A stretch of DNA of 64,000 bases from Poa pratensis (lineage: Eukaryota > Streptophyta > Magnoliopsida > Poales > Poaceae), in assembly GCA_947311845.1 (NCBI GenBank), contig CAMZMU010000034.1:85418325-85482324 (forward strand). The letters run 5' to 3'. The position numbers and the translations under genes were made by a program. How positions within the stretch are numbered: position 1 is the first letter of the stretch; each line of letters opens with the position of its first letter. The notes below the pieces were generated by a model. It did not search any database. It had not been told where the DNA came from and was given only the letters and a program-made list of their open reading frames with translations. Positions 31,501-40,612 of this stretch are shown piece by piece.

Positions 31501-32994
31501 GAAGCCATGCTTGACGAGATGAGAGCCTTGGAAAAAAATGAAACATGGGAGCTTGTGGATCTTCCTCATGGTAAGCAAGCTGTAGGATGTAAGTGGGTTT
31601 TCTCCATTAAATACAACCCTGAGGGTAAAGTAGAGAGATATAAAGCTCGCCTTGTAGCGAAGGGTTATACACAAACTTATGGTATCGATTATGAAGAGAC
31701 CTTTGCCCCTGTAGCAAAGATGAATTCAATAAGGACACTCATTTCTTGTGCTGTAAATCTTGATTGGAGTATTTATCAGATGGATGTGAAAAATGCCTTC
31801 CTCCATGGTGATCTCCAAGAGGAAGTGTATATGAAAATTCCTCCTGGCTTTGAACCAAATCAGGAAAGAACTGATAAGGTACTTCGCCTGCGGCGGTCAT
31901 TATATGGCCTCAAACAGTCTCCGAGAGCGTGGTTTGATCGATTTAGACAAGCTATGGTTAGGAGAGGCTATCACCAAAGCAATGCAGATCATACACTATT
32001 CTACAAGCATGATAATGATAAGGTGGCCATATTAATAGTATATGTTGATGATATTGTGATAACAGGGGATGATCTTAAGGAAATTGGTGATCTGAAGCAC
32101 CACTTAGCGCAAGAATTTGAAGTGAAGGACCTTGGGCATCTCCGTTATTTCCTTGGCATAGAGGTCTCACGTGGATCAAAAGGTATTTTTCTATCACAGA
32201 GAAAGTATACTTTGGACCTGCTTAGAGAGACAGGTATGATCGGCTCACGTCCTATAGCGACCCCCATAGAACAAAATCATCGATTAAGCTGCAATGATGG
32301 GACTCATGTTGATCGGGAACGTTATCAAAGGTTGGTTGGCAGGTTGATATATCTCTCACACACACGACCTGACATTGCATTTGCTGTGAGTGTTGTTAGT
32401 CAATTCATGCATGAACCAAAGACAGCTCACATGGATGCTGTTATAAAAATCTTGAGGTACCTCAAAGGGTGCCCGGGAAAAGGCCTCTTATATACTAAGC
32501 AAGGGAACATGCTAGTTGAATGTTACACGGATGCTGACTGGGCTGGCTCTCTTGATGATCGTCGGTCCACTTCAGGCTATTGTGCATTTGTTGGGGGAAA
32601 CCTTGTGTCCTGGAGGAGTAAAAAGCAGTCTGTAGTAGCCAGGTCTACAGCCGAGGCAGAGTTTCGGTCTATGGCCCATGGTATATGTGAGTTATTATGG
32701 CTACAAATCCTTCTAGTTGAGCTGAAACTGTATAAGCATGGACCATTAATGCTCTACTGTGACAATAAGGCTGCTATTGACATTGCAAATAATCCTGTTA
32801 AACACGATAGGACTAAACACATTGAGATTGATCGACATTTCATCAAAGAAAAACTTGATAGAGGAATAGTATGCTTGACATATGTATCCTCAACAAGCCA
32901 AGTAGCTGATATCCTTACCAAAGGACTACCAGAAAAAGTCTTTTCACTGTTTTGTAGCAAGATGGGTCTGTTTGATGTGTTTGCCCCATCTTGA
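28558..32994 (+). CDS. Copia gag-pol polyprotein, 1478 aa, intact
   Basis: A single uninterrupted frame. The first ATG is at 28558 (MGDSSKDK); the open frame upstream of it lacks an ATG. Domains in order: an N-terminal Gag of the UBN2/DUF4219 type (LSGPGNYVSWARHAQLIL), a zinc knuckle CDHCRKNGHTIDMC at residues ~272-285, and aspartic protease with WIIDTGATNHM (D383). Integrase has its pre-integrase HHRRLGH at ~512 and catalytic D572, D635 and E671, giving the correct D,D35E spacing. Reverse transcriptase runs from ~980, with Y-V-D-D at 1162-1165. RNase H has YTDADWAG at ~1323 (D1325), TAEAE, and CDNKAAI (D1402). The protease-integrase-RT-RNase H order is that of Ty1/Copia. All catalytic residues I can check are present. 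It acts in cytoplasmic virus-like particles and then integrates element DNA in the nucleus. Confidence 0.96.
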   Translation: MGDSSKDKTGDSSVDKMYEIFSKLLEQQQQQKLVPEAVKYALEPNPVRLSGPGNYVSWARHAQLILSSHGYEDLIIDDVEQKKTDISAKQINDRVLVWILGSMEPIVRQQVEIMTNVYEVWAALEKQFAGKSNKMQATRIMDELTHLKQGSKSVTEYAGEVKRLYRDLHYYHPFQPVDKKDLDVHHKWFESLVAKLFLDGLNQELNLRRQLIFSQQEWPNLDDIICSVIEEETRLAQRKENEQRCTDRAAFSMHSRRVPRSFNKTDKSKLFCDHCRKNGHTIDMCFELHGYPPWWDEKGRSRTGGVQGANKRHAIHTAFLQKQPLVDVRPPEEFSSKLRISESSPFTHDASKPESSLMSTSHPGTKCHQAHTSTNLLSSWIIDTGATNHMTGASNLFTSYTPCSGKDKVRVADGSMAPIVGRGSVRCTETLSLSPVLHVPKFPISLLSVSSITKSLNCGGWFDPTRCIFQELGTGRLLGTGTEHEGLYYLDKGSDEVALASCLSPSQELLLHHRRLGHLSFAALSRIYPSLFKSCARELLVCDACELAKHTRGTYPSSGLRSKKPFEVIHSDVWGPCEVHSISGHRWFVTFIDCFSRYTWLYLLKRKSDVFSVFKDLCALIKNQHEATVKVLRSDNGTEYVNQELEQFLISNGIEHQTTCVNTPEQNGVAERKNRHLLEVARSLMFTMHVPKFLWGEAIKTATYLINRMPLRTLGYKTPAECLLNSNEFIVPPKVFGSVCFVHDYRNSVGKLDPRALKCVFMGYSPSKKGYRCWCPSEHRFFVSMDVTFREHESFYGSTNDTGIMLSPPEVEQEGESEVKGSLSPVLVPTAGGSPTFDRIPSQGEQQRIHDVDNDSCHGDGEDLSGNSPLPSEGVESPIHEDPGTDGISPNYVAPTSTGGQSDYPLPSVNPQENLPIATRKKTRVHKPPEYLKDYVRSKHDIANFVSYKYCSPSFQSFIATLDSGSIPSNWEIAIKDPKWKEAMLDEMRALEKNETWELVDLPHGKQAVGCKWVFSIKYNPEGKVERYKARLVAKGYTQTYGIDYEETFAPVAKMNSIRTLISCAVNLDWSIYQMDVKNAFLHGDLQEEVYMKIPPGFEPNQERTDKVLRLRRSLYGLKQSPRAWFDRFRQAMVRRGYHQSNADHTLFYKHDNDKVAILIVYVDDIVITGDDLKEIGDLKHHLAQEFEVKDLGHLRYFLGIEVSRGSKGIFLSQRKYTLDLLRETGMIGSRPIATPIEQNHRLSCNDGTHVDRERYQRLVGRLIYLSHTRPDIAFAVSVVSQFMHEPKTAHMDAVIKILRYLKGCPGKGLLYTKQGNMLVECYTDADWAGSLDDRRSTSGYCAFVGGNLVSWRSKKQSVVARSTAEAEFRSMAHGICELLWLQILLVELKLYKHGPLMLYCDNKAAIDIANNPVKHDRTKHIEIDRHFIKEKLDRGIVCLTYVSSTSQVADILTKGLPEKVFSLFCSKMGLFDVFAPS

Positions 32995-33001
32995 GGGGGA
33001 G
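32991..33001 (+). promoter_or_regulatory. Copia polypurine tract
   Basis: TTGAGGGGGAG overlaps the polyprotein stop codon (TGA) and directly abuts the 3' LTR. It is the expected primer site for plus-strand synthesis. Confidence 0.88.
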
Positions 33002-33199
33002 TGTTGGAGTGAGTTGTAAATAGTTAAATTGTAGGGTTCAAACTATAAGTTGTACTCAGAATATAGAAAAGTTGAGAAGGATCGGGAGAGTGTAGGAAGC
33101 CCAGGAAAATCTCTCCTCTTCCACAAACTCCTCCTTCGAGCTGTGTAAGACTAATCCAAGAAATCAATGAATCACTGATTCTCTGTGTGAGTTTCTACA
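33002..33199 (+). repeat. 3' LTR of the Copia element
   Basis: 198 bp, two differences from the 5' LTR by eye. Followed by the CCCTA target duplication. Confidence 0.95.
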
Positions 33200-34247
33200 C
33201 CCTACGATAATCGCAAAGATCTCGGAGATCTTTGAGAAAGCAAAAGCAGCAACCAACACCCTATCCACTACTACTGCCCAACAGCCGAGTTGGATCATCA
33301 TCCGTCCGGCCAGCTGCACCACAATGGCTGATAATGAATGATCGTTCCCGGATGCCGGGACAAAACGGGTTCAGTGAGCAGCTCGAGTCAGTCAACGTGG
33401 CACAGCCAGCTAAAGATAGTCTTAGTACAGCATCACCGGTACTAGCGTCTAGCAGCGCAGCTGGTCTGGTCGGACGGCTCCCTCCAAAGTGACACGAACA
33501 GGAGTGCGAACCGCGAAAGCAGAAGACGGCATTGCCAATGAGATCAAGTCGCAGGAATTGAAGTTAATTATGGCCGGACTTTGCGTTTCAGTTTGGCAGC
33601 AGGTACAGTCCATGCCGTCCGCCGCGAGCGAGAAAGTTGACCAGAGAGGCCGGCAGCGGCCGTGCCGGCGGCAAGCCAACGGATAACATCGACCAGCGTG
33701 GCCACCACCACCAGTACGCGGGGCTTGTGTGGAGGATTAGCGGCGGTGTGTCGGTCGAGCAGGAAAATTCAAGCATTTCGGCGCAAGAAAGCGGGCGGAT
33801 CAGCGTGCGTAGATTAGACAGACATTATATCAGACTGAGATGAGGCGTGCACCTGTCTTGCCTGGGCTTGACATGCCTGCCGATCGACATGCCATGGCCG
33901 CATAGGGTGGAGTCCAATGCAATGCAAGAACCTACGCCTCGGTACAGGCCACAAATGCCGCGCAATGCTCTGCTATTATTCTATGCTAGTGCATGCATCA
34001 GGATCAGACCTGGAGCGCGTCCTTTCTCAGGCAAGACGCGATCATGTTTGCGGTGCGGTGCAGTGCGTGAACCTGTTCGGCGAACGGTCCGGTGGTTCTT
34101 GGACACCTCGCCTGATCTTATAAGTTTCGACCTGAAAATTCACAAACCTGATCAATACTAAACATCAAATTAATTTTAAAAACTAACACACAACTTGTAA
34201 ATTGTTTGCTAAAATTCATAGTTAAAAATGTGGATGAAGCATGGTCA

Positions 34248-34588
34248 AAGTGGGTGCTTATTTGGGGCGCTACCCGTACCCACGATAGGGTATCGCCCTT
34301 GTCTTGGACGCTACTCTACAAAAGTTGTAATTTCAGACCCCTGTAACCTTTGATCTACAAATTCAAATGACGTGACTCTTTTTTTCTACGTGTCACAAAT
34401 AAAATTATCTTTCCAATGCCACCAGTCTCATGATGGTTAGACAAGTAAATATTTTTTTGTGAATTAATTGCTTATGTTAGTTTATATTTGAAAGTTTAGA
34501 CGATTTCGAAAACATGGCTGTGAAAGAAGATTTTGTCCAAAATCTAGAACAACTGGAGTACCGTGAAGAGCCAAATAAACACCCACTT
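34248..34588. repeat. MITE-like inverted-repeat element, copy A
   Basis: The ends AAGTGGGTGCTTATTTGG and CCAAATAAACACCCACTT are inverted repeats with one mismatch, 341 bp apart. Just inside the left end is a small hairpin (GGGCGCTACCC...GGGTATCGCCC, one base worn). Target duplication is unclear. The equivalent in copy B is at 60860-61200. Confidence 0.55.
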
Positions 34589-34899
34589 GTTGGCAGGGAT
34601 ATAGCGCCCCAGTTAAGGGCGCTATCATGTGGAGGGTTGGACGCTACCGAAAAGGGTTAGATTCGAAATTATTTTCGAAATGTTCATTATGTGTTAAATT
34701 TTGGTCATAGGGTCAGTTTTGTGGATTTTCACACGGAGTGACGTACTTTTCGGTCTTCAGCAAAGAGGCTGGCCCACAAGAAGAGATCCAACCAACGCAC
34801 CATCTCAATCTCTAGCGCTAGTTTCTTGGAGAGGATGAGGCGTCTTTTCTGAGTCGTCGTTGCCCGTCAACATCATGTCATCCCAGGAACACACGATTT

Positions 34900-34918
34900 T
34901 TGAATCTAAAAAAAAAAA
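34900..34918 (+). mobile_element. Very short poly-A insertion with 14-bp target duplication
   Basis: The target GGAACACACGATTT occurs at 34886-34899 and 34919-34932, flanking TTGAATCT followed by a run of 11 A. Copy B (near 61498) has a single uninterrupted target. This is the signature of target-primed retrotransposition by LINE machinery, here truncated almost to the tail. Confidence 0.75.
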
Positions 34919-36706
34919 GGAACACACGATTTCTGTTAGTATCAGTAGGTGCACGAGGCTAATTTGCTCGACCGATTCTTCGGTTCATTTCACCTTACAC
35001 AGGCAGTGATGGAGCTGTGTTTGGCCTCGATCGGTTCCGTGGCAGAACCGTTCCTGGCGTGGAACCGTGAAAATCAAAACTCGGTTGAACTGATTATGCA
35101 CGCACGTGTCGATCGCCGGGAACCACCCAAAGGCCGTAGTAGTGCTAGTTGATAAGCTCAGAGCGACGGACGTAGATGACGGGGACGTCCGGTCGTCGTC
35201 TCCGGCAAAGGCGGCCGCCCGGCCGGGGACGTGGAACAACGTGCGTCATAGTTGACCCCACTCCCCGGCCGGCGAGCACTGATCGAAGAGGAGCATGCAA
35301 CGGGACGCTGGTCACTCTCACCGGACACAGATCGAACGAGGCAAGACGAATTACGCGCTGCAGCTACAAAGGCCCAACGTGTATAACACCTCCACGATCG
35401 ACGACCATGAGTCCATGCCAACTATTGCCGTATTTTTATTCCGATTATACTTCAGTTCAGTAGGCGTGTAAAACAAGTAGTAGTATATCCAAAAAAGGGT
35501 GAGCACAACTGACGTGCGTAGTGCTAACCTTATCTATTCTGACGGTGTTACTCGTATTCCCAGCTAATCTGCCTTCGTTTACGAGCTGTTGCTTCTAAAT
35601 TAGCTGCGTGCAACACCCATCCCGATCAATGTCGAGACCTGGTCTGTTTAAATACAGCAAAACACTGACTTCACGTTCTGGGCATGCCCTGCCCCGGGCC
35701 CCACCTTCATCTTCTTCATTGTATTACTGTGGCGCTAAGGGATTAAGTTTGCTGCTTTTGCTAGGTCGTTACCTAATTCCATCACCAAGGTGCACTAATA
35801 AAGCGCCAGAGCGGTCCCCCAAAGAGCCAAAAGGATACACAGAGTAGGACCGGCAGTATATTATCCAGTACCAAAAAGGAGTAGATTAGAGATTTCTTGC
35901 ACGCTCCTGCCACTTTATTAAATTTAGAAAAATATAAGTTCCAAAATAATCTGAAAATAATTATGAATGTTCTCCATGATGTACCCTATAGACGTGCAAA
36001 ATTACAACATGAAATTGTATTTCGACCTACACAAATGACAAATTCACATATGTGATTATAGTTAACAATGCATAGTTTCAAGTCTACAAATTTTGTCATT
36101 TTTATGTAGATTATCATATAAATATTTTTGCATTGAAATTTTGCACACTTCTAGTATGCATCATTGAGAACATGCGTGAATTTTTTCAGATTTTTTTGAA
36201 ACTTTTAAATATATTTTCTGATTTTTTTTAAGTGGCAGGAGCACTGTAGCTCGTGAGAAAAACCACTTTCCTAAAGGAGTACTGCTACATTCCATGCCGT
36301 GCATATTTTGATTATGTTATCCGCCCGGTGGTAGGATTTGACCTTTTTAGAGATCTTGCGCTTTGCTTTCTGGCACTAAAGACTATCTGGACATCGATCG
36401 CTCTTCCATTTCATCTCACCGACCAGGAGTTTTTTTTTTACGTGTAACTGGCAGGTGTTCTGCCTTTTTCATTATAGGAGAGGGAAAAACGGAATTTACA
36501 CTCCTGCTAGCAGGTACAGACATGAAAAATGGTGCCCAAGTACGCAGTACTGGGGAAAGAAACTAGGTGAACTACTCCCAAAAAACTACTCTGACCTGGA
36601 CCAGGGTACTGCCGACCAGGCGTTCCAATCCGCTTAGCTTAAGCCTATAATACACGGATGAATATAAACTAATAAAGGTTCGGAACTAAAGTTAAGATCG
36701 AGTGTA

Positions 36707-37105
36707 CACTAGTACAGATCGCACACGCTTATATTTCTGTAGTCGTCTGGGTTACTAGCTATTTGCACACGCTTTTAGTATGCTCTTTCGTGTGTTTAAA
36801 AACTTATTGCTAACGCTTGTCGTAGTTTTAGTCGTGTATGTTTGCAAACCCATCGCACACGTTTATAATTTATGAGGAACATGCCGGTAGACTTTTATTT
36901 CACATTCATACATTGCCAATAATGCAAATCTCCTTGCTTTATTCATTTCACATTTGATATTCGTATATTGCGACAAAAGTATCAATTGCTAGCTATAAAA
37001 ATGTGAAAACCAGTCAAAAGAAGAAATAACTTTTCTTGGTTACGTCTTTGTCTTAAATGCAAAAAAATGTCTTCTAGCTGAACCTCATCATCCGCAGAGG
37101 ACAGC
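36707..37105 (+). mobile_element. Left terminus of a CACTA element (partner end not found)
   Basis: CACTAGTACAGATCGCACACG begins at 36707, close to where homology to copy B stops (36702). Repeated CGCACACG(C/T)TT-type motifs follow (near 36720, 36766 and 36852), resembling a subterminal zone. No matching right end with these motifs or with the flanking GTA was found, so the element is truncated or rearranged. Confidence 0.5.
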
Positions 37106-37518
37106 TGTTGGGTTTCGCCCAAGGATCGATCACATCCAAATATCACGAACGACACACTCAAAATCTTATCGCCAAGGGCACCGTGTCGTGCCCGTTCTTT
37201 TTCCTCTTTATTTCTCAATTTTCTTGGTACAACTCGATACACCCGATGCTATGCTTATATACACGCATAGCCAGCTAAACCACCGACGTAGACCTACTCG
37301 AATACCACATGTACCCAAACCTATTCAACTACTAATTGGACGTAACAAACCGGAAGCTTACCAAACGAAGCTGCCGACTTTAGACATACCAAATTCACTC
37401 ACGTATTAGTACTACTTGGACTCGGACATGTACCAACTCGTACATGCATGCCACGTAGATATACTACTACTAATCGCTACTACAAAACTAACCAATAAGA
37501 GGCAAGATTAATCCAACA
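37106..37518 (-). repeat. LTR 1 (3' LTR in element orientation)
   Basis: 413 bp. It differs from the other two LTRs by a few single-base changes and one inserted C (GGGCACCGTG versus GGGCACGTG). Confidence 0.92.
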
Positions 37519-38540
37519 ATCTCCCCCTAATCTTGACTCGTCGTCTCCTTGTACTCTCCGGTCTTAATTCGATGCAGCTTCACAACTTGACGACTCCAAC
37601 TCAACGTGTCCTCCGGATTACCAGCCTACGCTGTCGCATCTTAGCGTGCCACATGCAGACTAAACGCATAGCCTCATGTAGGAACTCATCTTGACCGGTT
37701 CGCATCCATCTTCACGTTGGTCTTCATCTTCTCGTTGAGACACGCAGATAGCCACCCGCCATCTTGTCTTCGCGCACCTCTTCGCTCCTTGGAGATACAC
37801 CTTCATTGGAACACCTCGACCGTGACGTCTCACGTCTTCGCCCCTTGAAGATACAACTCACTGGAGTGCCTCGACTGACGCGCCTCCGCTGCAACGAACT
37901 CCCGCAAACCAGCACTTGGACACAACTTCCCACCTTATCCTTGTTGTCGGTGACGCATCTTACCGAACAACACTTCACGTCCGGCGGCAACACAACTCGT
38001 CATGTACGCGCAACACATCTTTCCGTACATGAACTCGCCAGAACTTGCTACCTTTGCCCAAAATCGAACGCACGATCTTGTGGCAATTCCACTGGTCCAG
38101 CGGCCACACAACTCGCCGTATACGGGCAACACAACTTCCATATACGAACTCGCTGGAACTTCGATCGCGAGGGAAACGCAAGGACACAATTTCCTATTTT
38201 TTCGCTCACTTCCGCACACAATTTTCTCCGCCAGTAACACAACTGTCGCAGAAAAAAAACTCACATCCACAAGCTCTTTGACGCATCTCGCAAGAACTCA
38301 TGCGCACACCTTGACAACGCCATCCATACTCCCCCAGATGATGATCTCGACGAGATTTAACGGTACCACGCCTTGGCACCACCGCTCTCACCAACGATCA
38401 TCCGCCTCTACTTCCTTGCCGACGGCAACCTCGGGCCGTCTCCTCCACCGAACGACGATCACCCGCCCCGAGGCGCTATTACGGGTCGCCTCCCCGGGGC
38501 AAGCGTGGCTTCAAATTTTCGACCTCGCTCTGATACCAAT

Positions 38541-38952
38541 TGTTGGGTTTCGCCCAAGGATCGATCACATCCAAATATCACGAACGACACACTCAAAATC
38601 TTATCGCCAAGGGCACGTGTCGTGCCCGTTCTTTTTCCTCTTTATTTCTCAATTTTCTTGGTACAACTCGATACACCCGATGCTATGCTTATATACACGC
38701 ATAGCCAGCTAAACCACCGACGTAGACCTACTCGAATACCACATGTACCCAAACATATTCAACTACTAATTGGACGTAACAAACCGGAAGCATACCAAAC
38801 GAAGCTGCCGACTTTAGACATGCCAAATTCACTCACGTATTAGTACTACTTGGACTCGGACATGTACCAACTCGTACATGCATGCCACGTAGATATACTA
38901 CTACTAATCGCTACTACAAAACTAACCAATAAGAGGCAAGATTAATCCAACA
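38541..38952 (-). repeat. LTR 2 (central LTR shared by both internal regions)
   Basis: 412 bp, flanked on the left by the PBS of internal region 1 and on the right by the polypurine tract of internal region 2 (both read on the minus strand). Its position shows that two units share it. Confidence 0.92.
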
Positions 38953-39974
38953 ATCTCCCCCTAATCTTGACTCGTCGTCTCCTTGTACTCTCCGGTCTTA
39001 ATTCGATGCAGCTTCACAACTTGACGACTCCAACTCAACGTGTCCTCCGGATTACCAGCCTACGCTGTCGCATCTTAGCGTGCCACATGCAGACTAAACG
39101 CATAGCCTCATGTAGGAACTCATCTTGACCGGTTCGCATCCATCTTCACGTTGGTCTTCATCTTCTCGTTGAGACACGCAGATAGCCACCCGCCATCTTG
39201 TCTTCGCGCACCTCTTCGCTCCTTGGAGATACACCTTCATTGGAACACCTCGACCGTGACGTCTCACGTCTTCGCCCCTTGAAGATACAACTCACTGGAG
39301 TGCCTCGACTGACGCGCCTCCGCTGCAACGAACTCCCGCAGACCAGCACTTGGACACAACTTCCCACCTTATCCTTGTTGTCGGTGACGCATCTTACCGA
39401 ACAACACTTCACGTCCGGCGGCAACACAACTCGTCATGTACGCGCAACACATCTTTCCGTACATGAACTCGCCAGAACTTGCTACCTTTGCCCAAAATCG
39501 AACGCACGATCTTGTGGCAATTCCACTGGTCCAGCGGCCACACAACTCGCCGTATACGGGCAACACAACTTCCATATACGAACTCGCTGGAACTTCGATC
39601 GCGAGGGAAACGCAAGGACACAATTTCCTATTTTTTCGCTCACTTCCGCACACAATTTTCTCCGCCAGTAACACAACTGTCGCAGAAAAAAAACTCACAT
39701 CCACAAGCTCTTTGACGCATCTCGCAAGAACTCATGCGCACACCTTGACAACGTCATCCATACTCCCCCAGATGATGATCTCGACGAGATTTAACGGTAC
39801 CACGCCTTGGCACCACCGCTCTCACCAACGATCATCCGCCTCTACTTCCTTGCCGACGGCAACCTCGGGCCGTCTCCTCCACCGAATGACGATCACCCGC
39901 CCCGAGGCGTTATTACGGGTCGCCTCCCCGGGGCAAGCGTGGCTTCAAATCTTCGACCTCGCTCTGATACCAAT

Positions 39975-40385
39975 TGTTGGGTTTCGCCCAAGGATCGATC
40001 ACATCCAAATATCACGAACGACACACTCAAATCTTATCGCCAAGGGCACGTGTCGTGCCCGTTCTTTTTCCTCTTTATTTCTCAATTTTCTTGGTACAAC
40101 TCGATACACCCGATGCTATGCTTATATACACGCCTAGCCAGCTAAACCACCGACGTAGACCTACTCGAATACCACATGTACCCAAACATATTCAACTACT
40201 AATTGGACGTAACAAACCGGAAGCTTACCAAACGAAGCTGCCGACTTTAGACATACCAAATTCACTCACGTATTAGTACTACTTGGACTCGGACATGTAC
40301 CAACTCGTACATGCATGCCACGTAGATATACTACTACTAATCGCTACTACAAAACTAACCAATAAGAGGCAAGATTAATCCAACA
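39975..40385 (-). repeat. LTR 3 (5' LTR in element orientation)
   Basis: 411 bp, followed on the plus strand by the target duplication ACAGC. Confidence 0.92.
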
Positions 40386-40612
40386 ACAGCAAGGGTAGAC
40401 GCCACTCGTTGGAAAAGAAGGATACTTCAGCAATCTCATCATCCTTCTTTCTGGACGCTATTTGAGAAACTTCGTTATCTTTCTTTGAACTTTGCCAATC
40501 TTTCTAGGCAAGGTGCATACCCAAGAATCAGTGTTTTTAGAACCAAAAATCAGTGTTTAGATTTTTCTTCTGAGTTTTTAGAACACAGTTACATAAAAAG
40601 TTTAATACATTA

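Larger units (their letters stand above)
27717..33199 (+). mobile_element. Intact Copia LTR retrotransposon, 5483 bp, TSD CCCTA
   Basis: Two 198-bp LTRs (TGTTGGAGTG...TTTCTACA) enclose a PBS, a single long polyprotein ORF and a purine tract. The target duplication CCCTA is at 27712-27716 and 33200-33204. Copy B of the segmental duplication (near 58220) preserves the uninterrupted site (AAAAACCCCTACGATAAT), confirming both ends. The LTRs differ at two positions by eye (about 1%), suggesting an insertion roughly 0.4 million years old. All structural parts for transposition appear present. Confidence 0.97.
26962..36702. repeat. Segmental duplication, copy A
   Basis: Homologous to 57137-63084 (copy B). 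Clear paired stretches are 27330-27490 with 57575-57765, 33205-33345 with 58220-58354, 33346-36450 with 59817-62995, and 36625-36702 with 63015-63084. Identity is high. Copy A contains the Copia element at 27717-33199, which copy B lacks. Copy B contains the PIF-like element and the short poly-A insertion, which copy A lacks. Within the shared sequence are several open frames present in both copies (for example 33489-33686, 65 codons), but no domain I recognise. Confidence 0.85.
37106..40385 (-). mobile_element. Non-autonomous LTR element with three LTRs and two internal regions, TSD ACAGC
   Basis: The structure is LTR (37106-37518), internal (37519-38540), LTR (38541-38952), internal (38953-39974), LTR (39975-40385). 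LTRs start TGTTGGG and end CCAACA on the plus strand. Orientation is minus: reading the minus strand, each internal region starts ATTGGTATCAGAGCG (an initiator-Met PBS) and ends with TAGGGGGAGAT, a polypurine tract. The target duplication ACAGC is at 37101-37105 and 40386-40390, so the whole tandem sits in one insertion site. Internal regions are 1022 bp each and differ at about five positions by eye. They encode no recognisable gag or pol. Confidence 0.93.

Noticed and set aside
37724..39715. Repeated open frames (up to 236 codons) within the tandem LTR element
   Set aside because: They overlap on both strands, run from internal region into LTR, and show no gag, pol or other recognised domain.
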